Positions 1 to 10,124 of a stretch of 64,000 nucleotides of DNA are shown in pieces; the stretch's first letter is position 1, and every line of letters starts with the position of its first letter. The DNA is from Alienimonas californiensis (GTDB lineage Bacteria > Planctomycetota > Planctomycetia > Planctomycetales > Planctomycetaceae), in the NCBI RefSeq assembly GCF_007743815.1, contig NZ_CP036265.1, positions 956,501 through 1,020,500 on the forward strand. Direction: 5' to 3'. The notes under the pieces were generated by a model. That model worked only from the letters and a program-made list of their open reading frames with translations. It had not been told where the DNA came from and made no database searches. A program made the position numbers and the translations under genes.

Positions 1-130
1 CTTCACGCTCCCGCACCGGGTCCGGCAGTCGCCACCCGCCCCGATAGACGACCCACCCTCGAGCGTCGCCCGGCAACCAGGCGCCGTACGTCACCCAGGT
101 GAGGAAGTACGCCGTCGGCTCGGAATGCAT
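1..130 (-). CDS. Y1/RAYT-like transposase, N-terminal part (runs off left edge)
   Basis: The minus strand opens with ATG at 130 and stays open to base 1, giving 43 residues that begin [20 protein letters not shown] and continue [10 protein letters not shown]. From memory, this opening (FLTW-TYG-WLPGD-RGWV) is the N-terminus of the single-domain HUH/Y1 transposase family related to IS200 TnpA and REP-associated tyrosine transposases; these proteins nick and join single-stranded DNA hairpins. The HUH motif and catalytic Tyr would lie beyond the window. A 128-bp palindromic element (141-268) starts about 10 nt upstream of the start codon, the arrangement expected of a RAYT and its REP substrate. 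The family call rests on 43 residues only; the alternative is an unrelated conserved hypothetical protein. Confidence 0.62.
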   Translation of the reverse strand, partial: MHSEPTAYFLTWVTYGAWLPGDARGWVVYRGGWRLPDPVRERE

Positions 131-140
131 GGTCGCTACT

Positions 141-266
141 AACCCGAAGCGTCAGCGAGGGCCGCGGCGCAGCCGCGAGACGTAGAAACCCTGACGCGAC
201 CGCTCCGACCGCACAAGCGTTTACCCCGTCGGGCTGCGCCCGACGGGCCCTCGCTGACGCTTCGGG

Positions 267-268
<2 letters not shown>
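141..268. repeat. Palindromic intergenic element, copy 1
   Basis: Left arm 141-161 and right arm 248-268 are 21-nt inverted repeats around the core CCCGAAGCGTCAGCGAGGG; the match extends outward as CTAA/TTAG. The 86-nt loop contains inner hairpins, including CCGTCGGGCTGCGCCCGACGG near 225-246 minus its central bases. The right end supplies the TAA stop of the symporter gene (267-269 on the minus strand). It lies directly upstream of the RAYT-like gene. Confidence 0.93.
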
Positions 269-2324
<2,056 letters not shown>

Positions 2325-2382
2325 ATTTTTGGAAGGCGGAACGGGTCGGACGGCGGGGGGTAACGGGCGGTTCGCCGCCTGT

Positions 2383-2721
2383 TCACTCCCGCAGCGGTTC
2401 GACCGCGTCCCGCGCCAGCACGCCGTACAGCACCGCCATGAACACGGCGATCGCAATCAGAGCGAAGCCGCTCCACACGCTCGCCGGTACGCCGGCCCAC
2501 AGCACGCTCATCCAGTCCACGAAGAAGGCGCTGATCAGCACGAAGCTCGCGTACAGCGAAGTATAGACCACGAACAGCACCAGCCCCAGCTTGGCGTTGT
2601 AGGTCAGCAGCTCCTCCGGCGGCGGAACCCAGCCCGGGGCGGCGGACGCAGCCGGGTCGGCGGAGGACGGAATGCCCGGCCCCGGGTCGGCGGGCAGCGG
2701 GGCGGGGCTGTCGGAGGACAT
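2383..2721 (-). CDS. DUF485 family membrane protein (YjcH-like)
   Basis: A 112-residue protein with a Pro-rich N-terminal tail followed by two membrane helices (about 46-69 and 82-103). The LTYNAKLGLVLFVVYTSLYA and GFALIAIAVFMAVLYG segments fit DUF485, the small partner usually encoded directly upstream of ActP-type symporters. It precedes the SSS gene by 58 nt on the same strand, so the two are probably co-transcribed and may function together. The N-terminal 35 residues (Pro/Asp-rich) are longer than in E. coli YjcH. Confidence 0.82.
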   Translation of the reverse strand: MSSDSPAPLPADPGPGIPSSADPAASAAPGWVPPPEELLTYNAKLGLVLFVVYTSLYASFVLISAFFVDWMSVLWAGVPASVWSGFALIAIAVFMAVLYGVLARDAVEPLRE

Positions 2722-2862
2722 CGGCGCGAACGCATACGAGGGGCGGGGCCGCAGTGTGCGGCCCCGCCCCCCGCTTCGCCACTCACCCCCGCCCGCCCGA
2801 CGGCAACTCGCCGGTTTGCGGGACGGGACGGACGAACAACCCGCAACCTCACGCCGTCGGCG

Positions 2863-4089
2863 TCATTTCGCCGGGTCCAGTTCCACCTTCATCCAGCCGG
2901 CTTTGCGCTCGTCGAACTGCTTGTAGGCGCTGATCGCGTCGGTCAGTTCGTCGTGCACGGTGAGGATGTCCGTCGGCCGCACGCGGCCGGCCTGCACCAT
3001 CTCCACGAGGCGCGGGATGTAGTGCCGGTGGTGGCAGTTCCCCATGTTCATGGTGAGGTTTTTGTTCATCGCCTGACCAATGGGGAACACCATCGCCGTG
3101 GGCGGATAGACGCCGATGATCGACAGCGTCCCCGCCTTCGCCAGCCCCTCGACCGCCCACCGCAGCACCTGGCTGGGCGCCTGGCCGGGCACCCAGTCGC
3201 CGGCGCTGCGGTCGCCGTCCGGGTTCGCGTTCGGGGCGGCTTTGCGGACTTCTAGGCGGAACTCCTGGGCCAGCTTGTCGGCGGCGGCCTTCGCCGGGCC
3301 GGCGGTCGGGGGTTCGGCGTCCACGCCGACGGCGTCGATCGCGCAGTCCACGCCGATCCCGCCGGTCAGTTCCTTAATCGACTGAACCGGGTCCTCCTCA
3401 TTGAAATTAATGACCTCCGCCCCGCGGTCGCGGGCCTTGGCGAGGCGGTCCGGCTCGCAGTCCACGGCCAGCACGCGGCCGGCGTCCATTAATTGGGCGG
3501 AGAGGACCGCGAACATCCCCACCGGCCCGCAGCCGAACACGCAGACGGTGTCGCCGGGTTCGACCCCCGCCATCTCCGCCCCGAAATAGCCGGTGGGGAA
3601 GATGTCGGAAATTAAGATCGCCTGATCGTCCGTGACGGCCTCGCCGAGTTTGACCAGCCCCGTGGCGGCGAACGGGATGCGGGCGTACTCGGCCTGCAGG
3701 CCGTCGAAGGGGCCGGTGCTCGCCGGGCCGCCGTAAAAGGCGGTGCCGGCGTCTTTGCCGTTGGGGTTCGCCTCGTCGCACTGCGACTGATAGCCGCTCC
3801 GGCAGTAGGAACAGTGCCCGCAGGCGATGGTCGAGGGGATCACCACCCGGTCGCCGACCGATAGGTTCCGCACATTTTTGCCGACTTCCTCCACCACCCC
3901 GACGCCCTCGTGCCCGAGGATCGTGCCCGCCTTCATGCCCGGCATCGTGCCGCGGACGAAGTGCAGATCCGTCCCGCAGATGGCGCTGGCGGTGAGGCGC
4001 ACGATCGCGTCGGTGGACTCTTTGAGCTTCGGCTCGGGGACGTTATCCAGGCGGATATCGCCGATATCGTGCCAGACGACGGCTTTCAT
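2863..4089 (-). CDS. Zinc-dependent alcohol dehydrogenase (formaldehyde dehydrogenase-like MDR)
   Basis: A 408-residue medium-chain dehydrogenase. Visible features: catalytic zinc ligands Cys38 (ICGTDLH) and His60-Glu61 (GHEG), the structural zinc cysteines CGHCSYCRSGYQSQC (Cys90, 93, 96, 104), and the NAD(P)-binding turn VFGCGPVG (about 184-191). The pattern SAICGTDLHFVRG...GHEGVGVVEEVG resembles glutathione-independent formaldehyde dehydrogenases. A stretch around 260-290 (PPTAGPAKAAADKLAQEF and a GDWVPG tail) matches the insertion seen in that subgroup. ATG at 4089 is chosen because the sequence begins MKAVVWHDIG as in the family; the longer frame is low complexity. The gene stands alone; the substrate is inferred. 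Confidence 0.86.
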   Translation of the reverse strand: MKAVVWHDIGDIRLDNVPEPKLKESTDAIVRLTASAICGTDLHFVRGTMPGMKAGTILGHEGVGVVEEVGKNVRNLSVGDRVVIPSTIACGHCSYCRSGYQSQCDEANPNGKDAGTAFYGGPASTGPFDGLQAEYARIPFAATGLVKLGEAVTDDQAILISDIFPTGYFGAEMAGVEPGDTVCVFGCGPVGMFAVLSAQLMDAGRVLAVDCEPDRLAKARDRGAEVINFNEEDPVQSIKELTGGIGVDCAIDAVGVDAEPPTAGPAKAAADKLAQEFRLEVRKAAPNANPDGDRSAGDWVPGQAPSQVLRWAVEGLAKAGTLSIIGVYPPTAMVFPIGQAMNKNLTMNMGNCHHRHYIPRLVEMVQAGRVRPTDILTVHDELTDAISAYKQFDERKAGWMKVELDPAK

Positions 4090-4235
4090 GGGAGCGCTCG
4101 GTGGGGGGCGGGGAGGACGGAGGAGCCTCTGATCGTTCCGCCCGCGGCCCGACGGCGGCACAGGAAACGCGCCGGTCGGCGTGCGGGGCCTCCACCCGCG
4201 GGCATTCCCTACCGGGGGACGGGTACGCTGACGGG

Positions 4236-6149
4236 GTGACGCCGCTGATCCCCCTCGCTGCCGCCCTGCTCCTCGGCGCCGGGGCCGCCGGCGGGGTCGA
4301 AGTCGGAACCACCGAGCCGCTGCCGGGGGCCTTCCCCCCGAACGGCCTGCCGGTGCTGTGGGAGGCGGACTTCGGCCAGGGCTACAGCGGCTTCGCGGCG
4401 GACGGCGACCGCATTTATACGCAGGGCCAATCGCTGTTGGGGCAGTCGGTGCTCTGCCTTGACGCCGCGACCGGCGAGACGCTGTGGGACCGTCGCACTG
4501 CCCACGCCTGGGACCCCGCCGGCCTGTATCCCGGTCCGCGGTCGGCGCCTGTCGTCCATAACGGCCGGGTCTTCTATACGGAGCCGCACGGCACGGTCGG
4601 CTGTCTGCACGCGGCGACCGGCAAGCCGCTGTGGGCGTTCGATCTCTACGAACGCTTCGCCGCGGAGCCGGTGGAGTTCGGCCTTTCTTGCCCGCCGGTC
4701 CTCGCCGACGGCCGGTTATATCTGCCCGTCGGCGGGGCGGACGCGGCGATGGTCGCCCTCGACCCCGCCACCGGCAAGACGCTGTGGCACAGCGGCGCGG
4801 ATCAGGCCAGTCACTGCCCGGCGATCTGCATTGAACGCGACGGCCGGCCGCTGGTTCTGGGTTACCTGCGCAACGCTCTCATCGCCTTCGACCGGGAGAC
4901 GGGGGAACAATTGTGGCGGGAAAAGCTCTCCGAAGGCTATGACGAACACGCCGCCCGGCCGATCTATCGGGAGCCGTATCTCTGGATCAGCGGCCCGTTC
5001 CGGGCCGGGTCGGAACTGCTGGAACTGACCGCGGACCCGCCCGGCGTGCGGCGGGTTTGGAAAAGCAAGGTTCTTAGCAACGACGTGTGTTCCTCAATTC
5101 TCGTGGGCGACAGCCTGTACGGGTTCGATCTGCACGACGTGCAGGCCAAGCCGCACCGGCCCAGCCGGGGGGCGTTCCGCTGCGTGGACTTCCTCACCGG
5201 GGAGACCCGCTGGACCGTCGGCACGATGCAGGCCCGCCGCAGCGCCGAGCCGGAGGCGGTCGGCCAGTGCAGCGTGCTGAGCGACGGCGAACGCCTGCTG
5301 ATGCTCAACGACTCCGGCGAACTGATCCTCGCCCGGGCCACGCCGGACCGATATGAGGAACCGGGCCGCACGCCGCTGCTGCCGGGGGCGGTCGTCTGGA
5401 CGGCACCGCTGCTCGCCGGCGGCGTGCTGTACGCCCGCCATCAGGACCGGGCCGTCGCCGTGCGGCTGACGGACGCCCCACGCGGAGACAACCCGGGAGA
5501 CAAGCGGGAGTCCTCGACTCCGCCAGACTCCCGTACCACCGGCGACCTGACTCCCGCCACGGACTGGACCGCCGCCGTGCTGCCGGTCGAACCGGAATAT
5601 ATGATGGACGCGCCCACCCGCCGCATGCTGGGGGAGTGGTTCGGCGTCTGCGTCGCCCTGTACTGGGCCGCCGCCGTCGTCGCCTGCGGGTTCGCGGGGG
5701 CGTTCGGCCGGCGGTCTGATCGACCGTTCGCGGCCCGGTTTCGCCTCTGGTGGCCGGCTTGGGCGTTTTTATCCGGAGCGGCGGGGACGACGGCGCTCGG
5801 GCACGCGGCGGGCGCGTTCCTGTTCACCTGGCCGCTGGCGGTGCACGCGGCGCTGTGGGCGACGGCGGGGGTGGCCTCCCGGCCGGGGGCGAGGCGGACG
5901 GACGACGTCGCCGCGGTCGGGCTGCTGGCGCTGTTCGGCCTGTATTACTGGCTTTGCCGGCGGCTGGGGTTGGCGTTCGAGTGGTCGTTCCTCGCCGGGC
6001 CGCCGGCCGCGGTTCCCTTCGCCCTGCTCGCCCGCCGGCTGCCCGGCGAGGGGTGGAAGGCAGTCGTCGGGGAGATCGCCTGCGGCACGCTGGGCTTCGC
6101 GGCGAGTTACGCCGTCGGCTGCGGCCTGCTGTGGTGGCGCTACGGGTGA
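4236..6149 (+). CDS. PQQ-like beta-propeller protein fused to a C-terminal membrane domain
   Basis: From the GTG at 4236 the product has 637 residues. The start is chosen because it gives a signal peptide (LIPLAAALLLGAGAAGG). Residues ~30-440 carry repeated PQQ/WD-type blades with the signature LDAATGETLWD, ATGKPLWAFD, LDPATGKTLWH and FDRETGEQLWREK. From about residue 464 (MLGEWFGVCVALYWAAA) the C-terminal ~174 residues form roughly five hydrophobic segments. Propellers of this kind in planctomycetes are extracytoplasmic and of unknown ligand; joining one to a polytopic membrane domain is unusual. Catalytic PQQ-enzyme residues were not identified, so an assembly or sensing role is as likely as an enzyme. 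Confidence 0.82.
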   Translation: MTPLIPLAAALLLGAGAAGGVEVGTTEPLPGAFPPNGLPVLWEADFGQGYSGFAADGDRIYTQGQSLLGQSVLCLDAATGETLWDRRTAHAWDPAGLYPGPRSAPVVHNGRVFYTEPHGTVGCLHAATGKPLWAFDLYERFAAEPVEFGLSCPPVLADGRLYLPVGGADAAMVALDPATGKTLWHSGADQASHCPAICIERDGRPLVLGYLRNALIAFDRETGEQLWREKLSEGYDEHAARPIYREPYLWISGPFRAGSELLELTADPPGVRRVWKSKVLSNDVCSSILVGDSLYGFDLHDVQAKPHRPSRGAFRCVDFLTGETRWTVGTMQARRSAEPEAVGQCSVLSDGERLLMLNDSGELILARATPDRYEEPGRTPLLPGAVVWTAPLLAGGVLYARHQDRAVAVRLTDAPRGDNPGDKRESSTPPDSRTTGDLTPATDWTAAVLPVEPEYMMDAPTRRMLGEWFGVCVALYWAAAVVACGFAGAFGRRSDRPFAARFRLWWPAWAFLSGAAGTTALGHAAGAFLFTWPLAVHAALWATAGVASRPGARRTDDVAAVGLLALFGLYYWLCRRLGLAFEWSFLAGPPAAVPFALLARRLPGEGWKAVVGEIACGTLGFAASYAVGCGLLWWRYG

Positions 6150-6168
6150 GGCGACGCCCTTTCCTCGC

Positions 6169-7377
6169 TCAGTTCCCCCGTCGGCGGAACAGGCGGAAGG
6201 GGCCGCGGCGGATGATCTCGCCGCGGGGCGTCGCGGCCTGCGGGGCGGGGCGTGATTGCGGGGCGGGGCGTGATTGCGGGACGGGGCGTGATTGCGGGGC
6301 GGGACTCGTCGGTTCGGCGAGAATCGTGGCGGTCGGGTCCGGCGGGGCGTTCTGATCGGCGGCGAGCGTGCCGTTCCAGGAGCCGGTCCGCCGCCACGTG
6401 CCCGGGGGGCCGCCGGTCAGCGTCCAGGAGCCCTCCAGCCGCGGCGGGCCGTTCGTCATGTCGGCCGTCAGCAGGTCCCAGGCGACCGTGCCGGTGAACC
6501 CGTTCATCACCCAGTCGCCGGCGATCCGGGCCGGCCGGCCGTTCGCGGCGGGGGTGAACGTGAGGTTCGAGAACCGCCCCTCCCCGGCCAGCGCCGTGCC
6601 GCCGTTCCCCAACAGCCGCACCTCGCCCCGCACCAGATGCCCGGTCACGCTGGTGTAGGTCGTGTCCCAGACGCTGTTCGACAGCGCGACCCCCTCCGGC
6701 CGCGGCGCCGCCGGTTCGCTCGGCGACGGGGCGCCGTATTGCGGAGCCTCGTATTGCGGAGCTTGGTATTGCGGCGAGTCGTATTGCGGCGGCGTGTTGT
6801 CGAAGGGCTCGATGGTGATCGGATAGCGGTCCGCCAGGGAGCTGTTCGACTCCGGCGCCGGGCGATAGCGGGACTCGCGGTCGCCGGCCGATCCGGCGGG
6901 GGCGGGACCGTCGGGGACCGGGAGGGACCCCGGCAGCGCCGGGCGGGGCCGCTCCGGCGGCGGTCCGGGAGCCGCGGATCGGCCGCCCAGCGGGGGCAGC
7001 GGCGGGGGGGCGATCAGCGGCTCGGACTCCGCGTTCGCCCCGCGGTTTCCGGCCCCGACGGTCCCGGCCCCGACGTCCGACGGCGGCTGGGGCCGCGGCG
7101 GGACCGGGGCCGGATCGTCCGCCAGCAGGGGGAGCGCCGGCAGCGGCGGCGGCGGATCGCCGGACTCCGCCGGTTCCTCCGACTCCTCGGGAGACGGCGC
7201 CGCCAGGGCGGGCGGATCGGCCAGCAGCGGCGGATCGCCGGCGGGCGGATCGGCCAACAGCGGCGGGTCGGTCAGCAGCGGCGGTTGAACGGCGCCCGCG
7301 ACCGTGGGCGACAGGAGGAACGGCAGCGCCGCCGCGAGACCTGCGGAGAGCAGCGCGGAAGACAGGGGGCGAGTCAC
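6169..7377 (-). CDS. Proline-rich exported protein of unknown function
   Basis: A GTG at 7377 gives VTRPLSSALLSAGLAAALPF followed by LLSPTVAGA, a good signal peptide; an in-frame ATG at 7440 would add 21 residues ahead of it. After the signal come Pro-rich repeats (PPLLADPP units), then QYDSPQY/QYQAPQY/QYEAPQY repeats, a compact Gly/Thr-rich domain (about the last 160 residues, beginning SNSVWDTTYTSVTGHLVRGE) and PAPQSRP repeats near the end ahead of a basic tail. The globular region looks like a beta-rich surface domain, not assigned to a family. It ends 19 nt from the convergent propeller gene. A longer open frame on the same strand is Arg/Pro-rich with no domain and was not preferred. Confidence 0.62.
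   Translation of the reverse strand: MTRPLSSALLSAGLAAALPFLLSPTVAGAVQPPLLTDPPLLADPPAGDPPLLADPPALAAPSPEESEEPAESGDPPPPLPALPLLADDPAPVPPRPQPPSDVGAGTVGAGNRGANAESEPLIAPPPLPPLGGRSAAPGPPPERPRPALPGSLPVPDGPAPAGSAGDRESRYRPAPESNSSLADRYPITIEPFDNTPPQYDSPQYQAPQYEAPQYGAPSPSEPAAPRPEGVALSNSVWDTTYTSVTGHLVRGEVRLLGNGGTALAGEGRFSNLTFTPAANGRPARIAGDWVMNGFTGTVAWDLLTADMTNGPPRLEGSWTLTGGPPGTWRRTGSWNGTLAADQNAPPDPTATILAEPTSPAPQSRPVPQSRPAPQSRPAPQAATPRGEIIRRGPFRLFRRRGN
6237..6305. repeat. Short tandem repeats of GGGGCGTGATTGC type
   Basis: Four imperfect direct copies of GCGGGGCGGGGCGTGATT (about 18 nt apart) lie in the 3' part of the proline-rich protein gene and encode the PAPQSRP repeats of its C-terminus. Confidence 0.8.
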
Positions 7378-7558
7378 GGCGGCGGTCGGGGCGGAAGGGG
7401 CGGCGTGGCTCCACCCTACGGCTCCCGCGGGGGGCCGCACGATCGGGGGATTCCGCAGAACTGCCCCGAGAGCCTCCCCCGGTCGACGCTCCGTCGGCCC
7501 CGGGGCCGCGGAGCGGCGGCGGCACGCGAACGGCCGGGCGGTCGACTAGACTGCCGGC

Positions 7559-8902
7559 ATGTCCGCCGCTCCGCCGTCCCCCGCCGCAGGCCTTCGGGCC
7601 GCCCTCCAGAACCGCACCGCCCGCGTGGGGGTAATCGGGCTGGGCTACGTCGGTCTGCCGCTGCTGGACGCCTTCGTCAACGCCGGGTTCAAGACCCTCG
7701 GCTTCGACACCGACCGGGCGAAGGTGGACGCTCTGCTGGACGGCCGCAGTTATATCAAGCACGTGCCCGGCGCCAAAATCGCCCGCTGGCTGCGCGAGGA
7801 CGCCTTCGAACCGACCGACGACTTCGACCGGCTGGCCGAACCGGACGTGCTGCTCATCTGCGTCCCCACCCCCCTGACCGACGCCCGCGACCCGGACCTG
7901 TCGTACGTGGAGGGCAGCGCCCGGGCGATCGCCCGGGCGCTGCGGCCGGGGCAGCTGGTAGCGCTCGAGAGCACCACCTACCCCGGCACCACCCGGGACG
8001 TGCTGTTGCCGATCCTCGCCGAGAGCGGCCTGGCGGCGGGGGACGATTATTTCCTCGCCTACAGCCCGGAGCGGGAGGACCCCGGCAACCCGGACTACAC
8101 CGCCGCCGGCATCCCCAAGGTCGTCGGCGGACTGGACGAACTCAGCGGGGAGCTGGCCTGCCTCCTCTATGAGTCCGCGGTGGTGCAGGTGATCCCCGTC
8201 GGCAGCCCGGAGGTCGCCGAGGCCTGCAAGATTCTCGAGAACACCTACCGGGCGGTGAACATCGCCCTGGTCAACGAGTTAAAGGTCCTGCTGGACCGGA
8301 TGCACGTGGACGTGTGGGAGGTGATCGACGCCGCCAAAACCAAGCCGTTCGGCTTTCAGGCCTTCTATCCCGGCCCGGGGCTGGGCGGGCACTGCATCCC
8401 GATCGACCCGTTCTACCTCACCTGGCTGGCCCGCCGGCAGGGCCTCAACACGCGGTTTATCGAGCTGGCCGGCGAGGTGAACACCTCGATGCCGGAGTAC
8501 GTCGTCGGCAAGGTCGTGACGGCCCTGAACGACGCGACCAAGCCGGTGCGGGGCAGCAAAATCTGCGTGCTGGGGCTGGCGTATAAAAAGAACGTCGACG
8601 ACCACCGCGAGAGCCCCAGCTTCGAGTTATTGCACCGCCTGGACGAGTTGGGGGCGGAACTGAGTTACCACGACCCGCACGTCCCCCGCATGCCCCGCGG
8701 CAAGCGGAACTACCCGGACCCGCCGGACCTCGTCAGCGAAACGCTCACCCCGGAGTTCTTAGCGACGCAGGACTGCGTCCTCATCGCCACGGACCACGCG
8801 GCGGTCGACTATGAAGCGGTCGTGAAGCACGCCCCGCTGGTGGTCGACACCCGCGGCGCGACGCGGGGACTGGAAGCGCGGGGGAACGTCGTCAAAGCGT
8901 GA
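7559..8902 (+). CDS. wbpA: Nucleotide sugar dehydrogenase (UDP-N-acetylglucosamine 6-dehydrogenase type)
   Basis: A 447-residue UDP-sugar dehydrogenase that oxidises the C6 hydroxyl of a UDP-hexose to the uronic acid using NAD+. Seen: the N-terminal Rossmann motif [12 protein letters not shown], the [12 protein letters not shown] and SPEREDPGN motifs, [20 protein letters not shown] with catalytic Cys279, and the C-terminal domain motif [17 protein letters not shown]. The TTYPGTT and SPEREDPGN patterns fit the WbpA/UDP-GlcNAc dehydrogenase group better than UDP-glucose dehydrogenases. It probably supplies a uronic acid precursor for surface polysaccharide. It stands alone upstream of a palindrome and a convergent gene. 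The ATG at 7559 fits family length. Confidence 0.88.
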   Translation: [447 protein letters not shown]

Positions 8903-8908
8903 GTGTGA

Positions 8909-8984
8909 CGGCAGCCCGAGGCGCAAGTCGAGGCATGAACGCGCGGCAGGACCGCCCGGCCTCGGCTCGCGCCTCGGGCTGCCG
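8909..8984. repeat. Palindromic intergenic element, CGGCAGCCCGAGGCGC family
   Basis: Left arm 8909-8934 (CGGCAGCCCGAGGCGCAAGT...) pairs with right arm 8958-8984 (...GCGCCTCGGGCTGCCG), with a short loop. It fills the convergent gap between the sugar dehydrogenase stop (8902) and the SRPBCC-type gene stop (8988), so it could also act as a bidirectional terminator, although no T-tract is present. Confidence 0.85.
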
Positions 8985-8987
8985 CGT

Positions 8988-9488
8988 TCACGGGTCGGCA
9001 ATAAAGCACCGCATCACGGACTTCATATAACCCCGCACCGGTCCACGGACGACCGGCCATAAGACGATCGCGGACGGGAGGCCACGGGGGCGAAACGTAT
9101 ACGCCCACACGATCCGCGTGCCGCCGCGGCCGTCCGGTTCGAACCGCCAGTCGCCGTCGGAGCCGTGGGCGAACCAGCGGAGGGCGTTCGTGTAATCCGT
9201 CACCCGATAAACGAACCGGCCGGCCGCCGACGACTCCCCGTCGGCGGTCGGCGGGTCGGCCGACAGGACGCGTTCCGTTGCCGTGGCGCCGTCCGTGAAC
9301 GTCACGGTGCGGCACGCCCCAACCGTACCCCACGTCCCTGTTTCATCCTTCACTGCCGCGGCACCGGGCAGCGGGCCGTAGCCGGCGACGAGCGTCGGCA
9401 GGTCGACGGCGACGAACCGGTCGTAGACCGCCCGCGGCGGGTCCGAAGCGGCGCCGCGGACGGTCGCGAAGGGGGCCGCGAGGTTCAC
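8988..9488 (-). CDS. SRPBCC-like (polyketide cyclase/START fold) protein
   Basis: From the GTG at 9488 the product has 166 residues. The pattern AVYDRFVAVDLPTL-GYGPLP near the start, ERVLSADPP in the middle and GTRIVWAYTFRPRG ... MKSVMRCFIADP at the end fits the SRPBCC helix-grip fold, which binds hydrophobic ligands; no ligand can be named. A longer frame to 9761 crosses a repeat half-arm (9522-9546) and a region of basic low-complexity sequence, so the shorter start is preferred. It is convergent with the sugar dehydrogenase gene. Confidence 0.62.
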   Translation of the reverse strand: MNLAAPFATVRGAASDPPRAVYDRFVAVDLPTLVAGYGPLPGAAAVKDETGTWGTVGACRTVTFTDGATATERVLSADPPTADGESSAAGRFVYRVTDYTNALRWFAHGSDGDWRFEPDGRGGTRIVWAYTFRPRGLPSAIVLWPVVRGPVRGYMKSVMRCFIADP

Positions 9489-9521
9489 GGCGCCGCGTTC
9501 GTTCAGGAACGGGAAAGAGCG

Positions 9522-9546
9522 GCCGGCTCCCTGACGGTCGCGGCTC
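9522..9546. repeat. Solo half-arm of the GGCTCCCTGACGGTCGCGG palindrome family
   Basis: GCCGGCTCCCTGACGGTCGC followed by GGCTC matches one arm of the 44-bp perfect palindrome at 35686-35729, but the second arm is missing here. It lies just upstream of the SRPBCC-type gene. Confidence 0.75.
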
Positions 9547-9583
9547 GGTCGCCGTCCGCGGTGCCGGTCGAGGGCGGCCCGAT

Positions 9584-10075
9584 TCACCACAGCCGCGCGA
9601 GGTTTAGTACTTCGGTCGCCGGGTCGCGGGAAAGAAAGAAGTCCTCGCCCGCTTCGGCAGCGAACGGGTCGACCGCCGCGACGTTGATCGTGTGACGGGC
9701 GTAGCTCCATTGCCCGTTGTCGAAATCTGCGTAGCGAGCATTGAAGACGACGCGGGCCCACTCGCCGGGGCGGACGTCAAACTCCGCGAGCGTCGCCATG
9801 TCCTTCACCTGCCCGTCCCGGCGCCGACGGCGAGGGGCGCCGTCACGCCACTCGAACCGAAGTGAAACGCTTCCCCCGTTGGATTTCGCTTGATCGAGGA
9901 CCACGTTCGGCAGCGCGATCGTCGTCCCCTCGAGAAACGCTTCGGTAGAGGGACGCCGCATTGGGAGGGGGGCTGCGAAATCGTTCGACTCCCCGTACAG
10001 GACGCGGTGAAGCAACGATCGCGGCCGAGGGTCGAACGGCGCTGGGGCCGGCGGGCAGGGGAACGCCTCGGGCAC
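9584..10075 (-). CDS. Hypothetical protein (start uncertain)
   Basis: From a GTG at 10075 the product has 163 residues beginning VPEAFPCPPAPAPFDPRPRS. It has no signal peptide or recognised motif; the C-terminal half (LAEFDVRPGEWARVVFNARY, WSYARHTINVAAVDPF) looks like a beta-rich globular domain. A longer frame to 10225 overlaps the 3' end of rnc and is Pro/Arg-rich. A different frame has an ATG at about 10133 but turns basic and low complexity, so a frameshift near 10080 cannot be excluded. It lies directly downstream of rnc on the same strand. Function unknown. Confidence 0.45.
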   Translation of the reverse strand: MPEAFPCPPAPAPFDPRPRSLLHRVLYGESNDFAAPLPMRRPSTEAFLEGTTIALPNVVLDQAKSNGGSVSLRFEWRDGAPRRRRRDGQVKDMATLAEFDVRPGEWARVVFNARYADFDNGQWSYARHTINVAAVDPFAAEAGEDFFLSRDPATEVLNLARLW

Positions 10076-10124
10076 GGCCGCCCTCGCCCGTTCTTCGTCC
10101 AGTAAATGTTGACGTGCTGTACGA

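Noticed and set aside
6237..6305. Possible CRISPR-like repeats
   Set aside because: Short adjacent repeats without spacers that encode a Pro-rich tail.
6140..7762. 540-residue minus-strand frame in the proline-rich region
   Set aside because: Arg/Pro/Gly only, no signal peptide; the other frame has a signal peptide and a compact domain.
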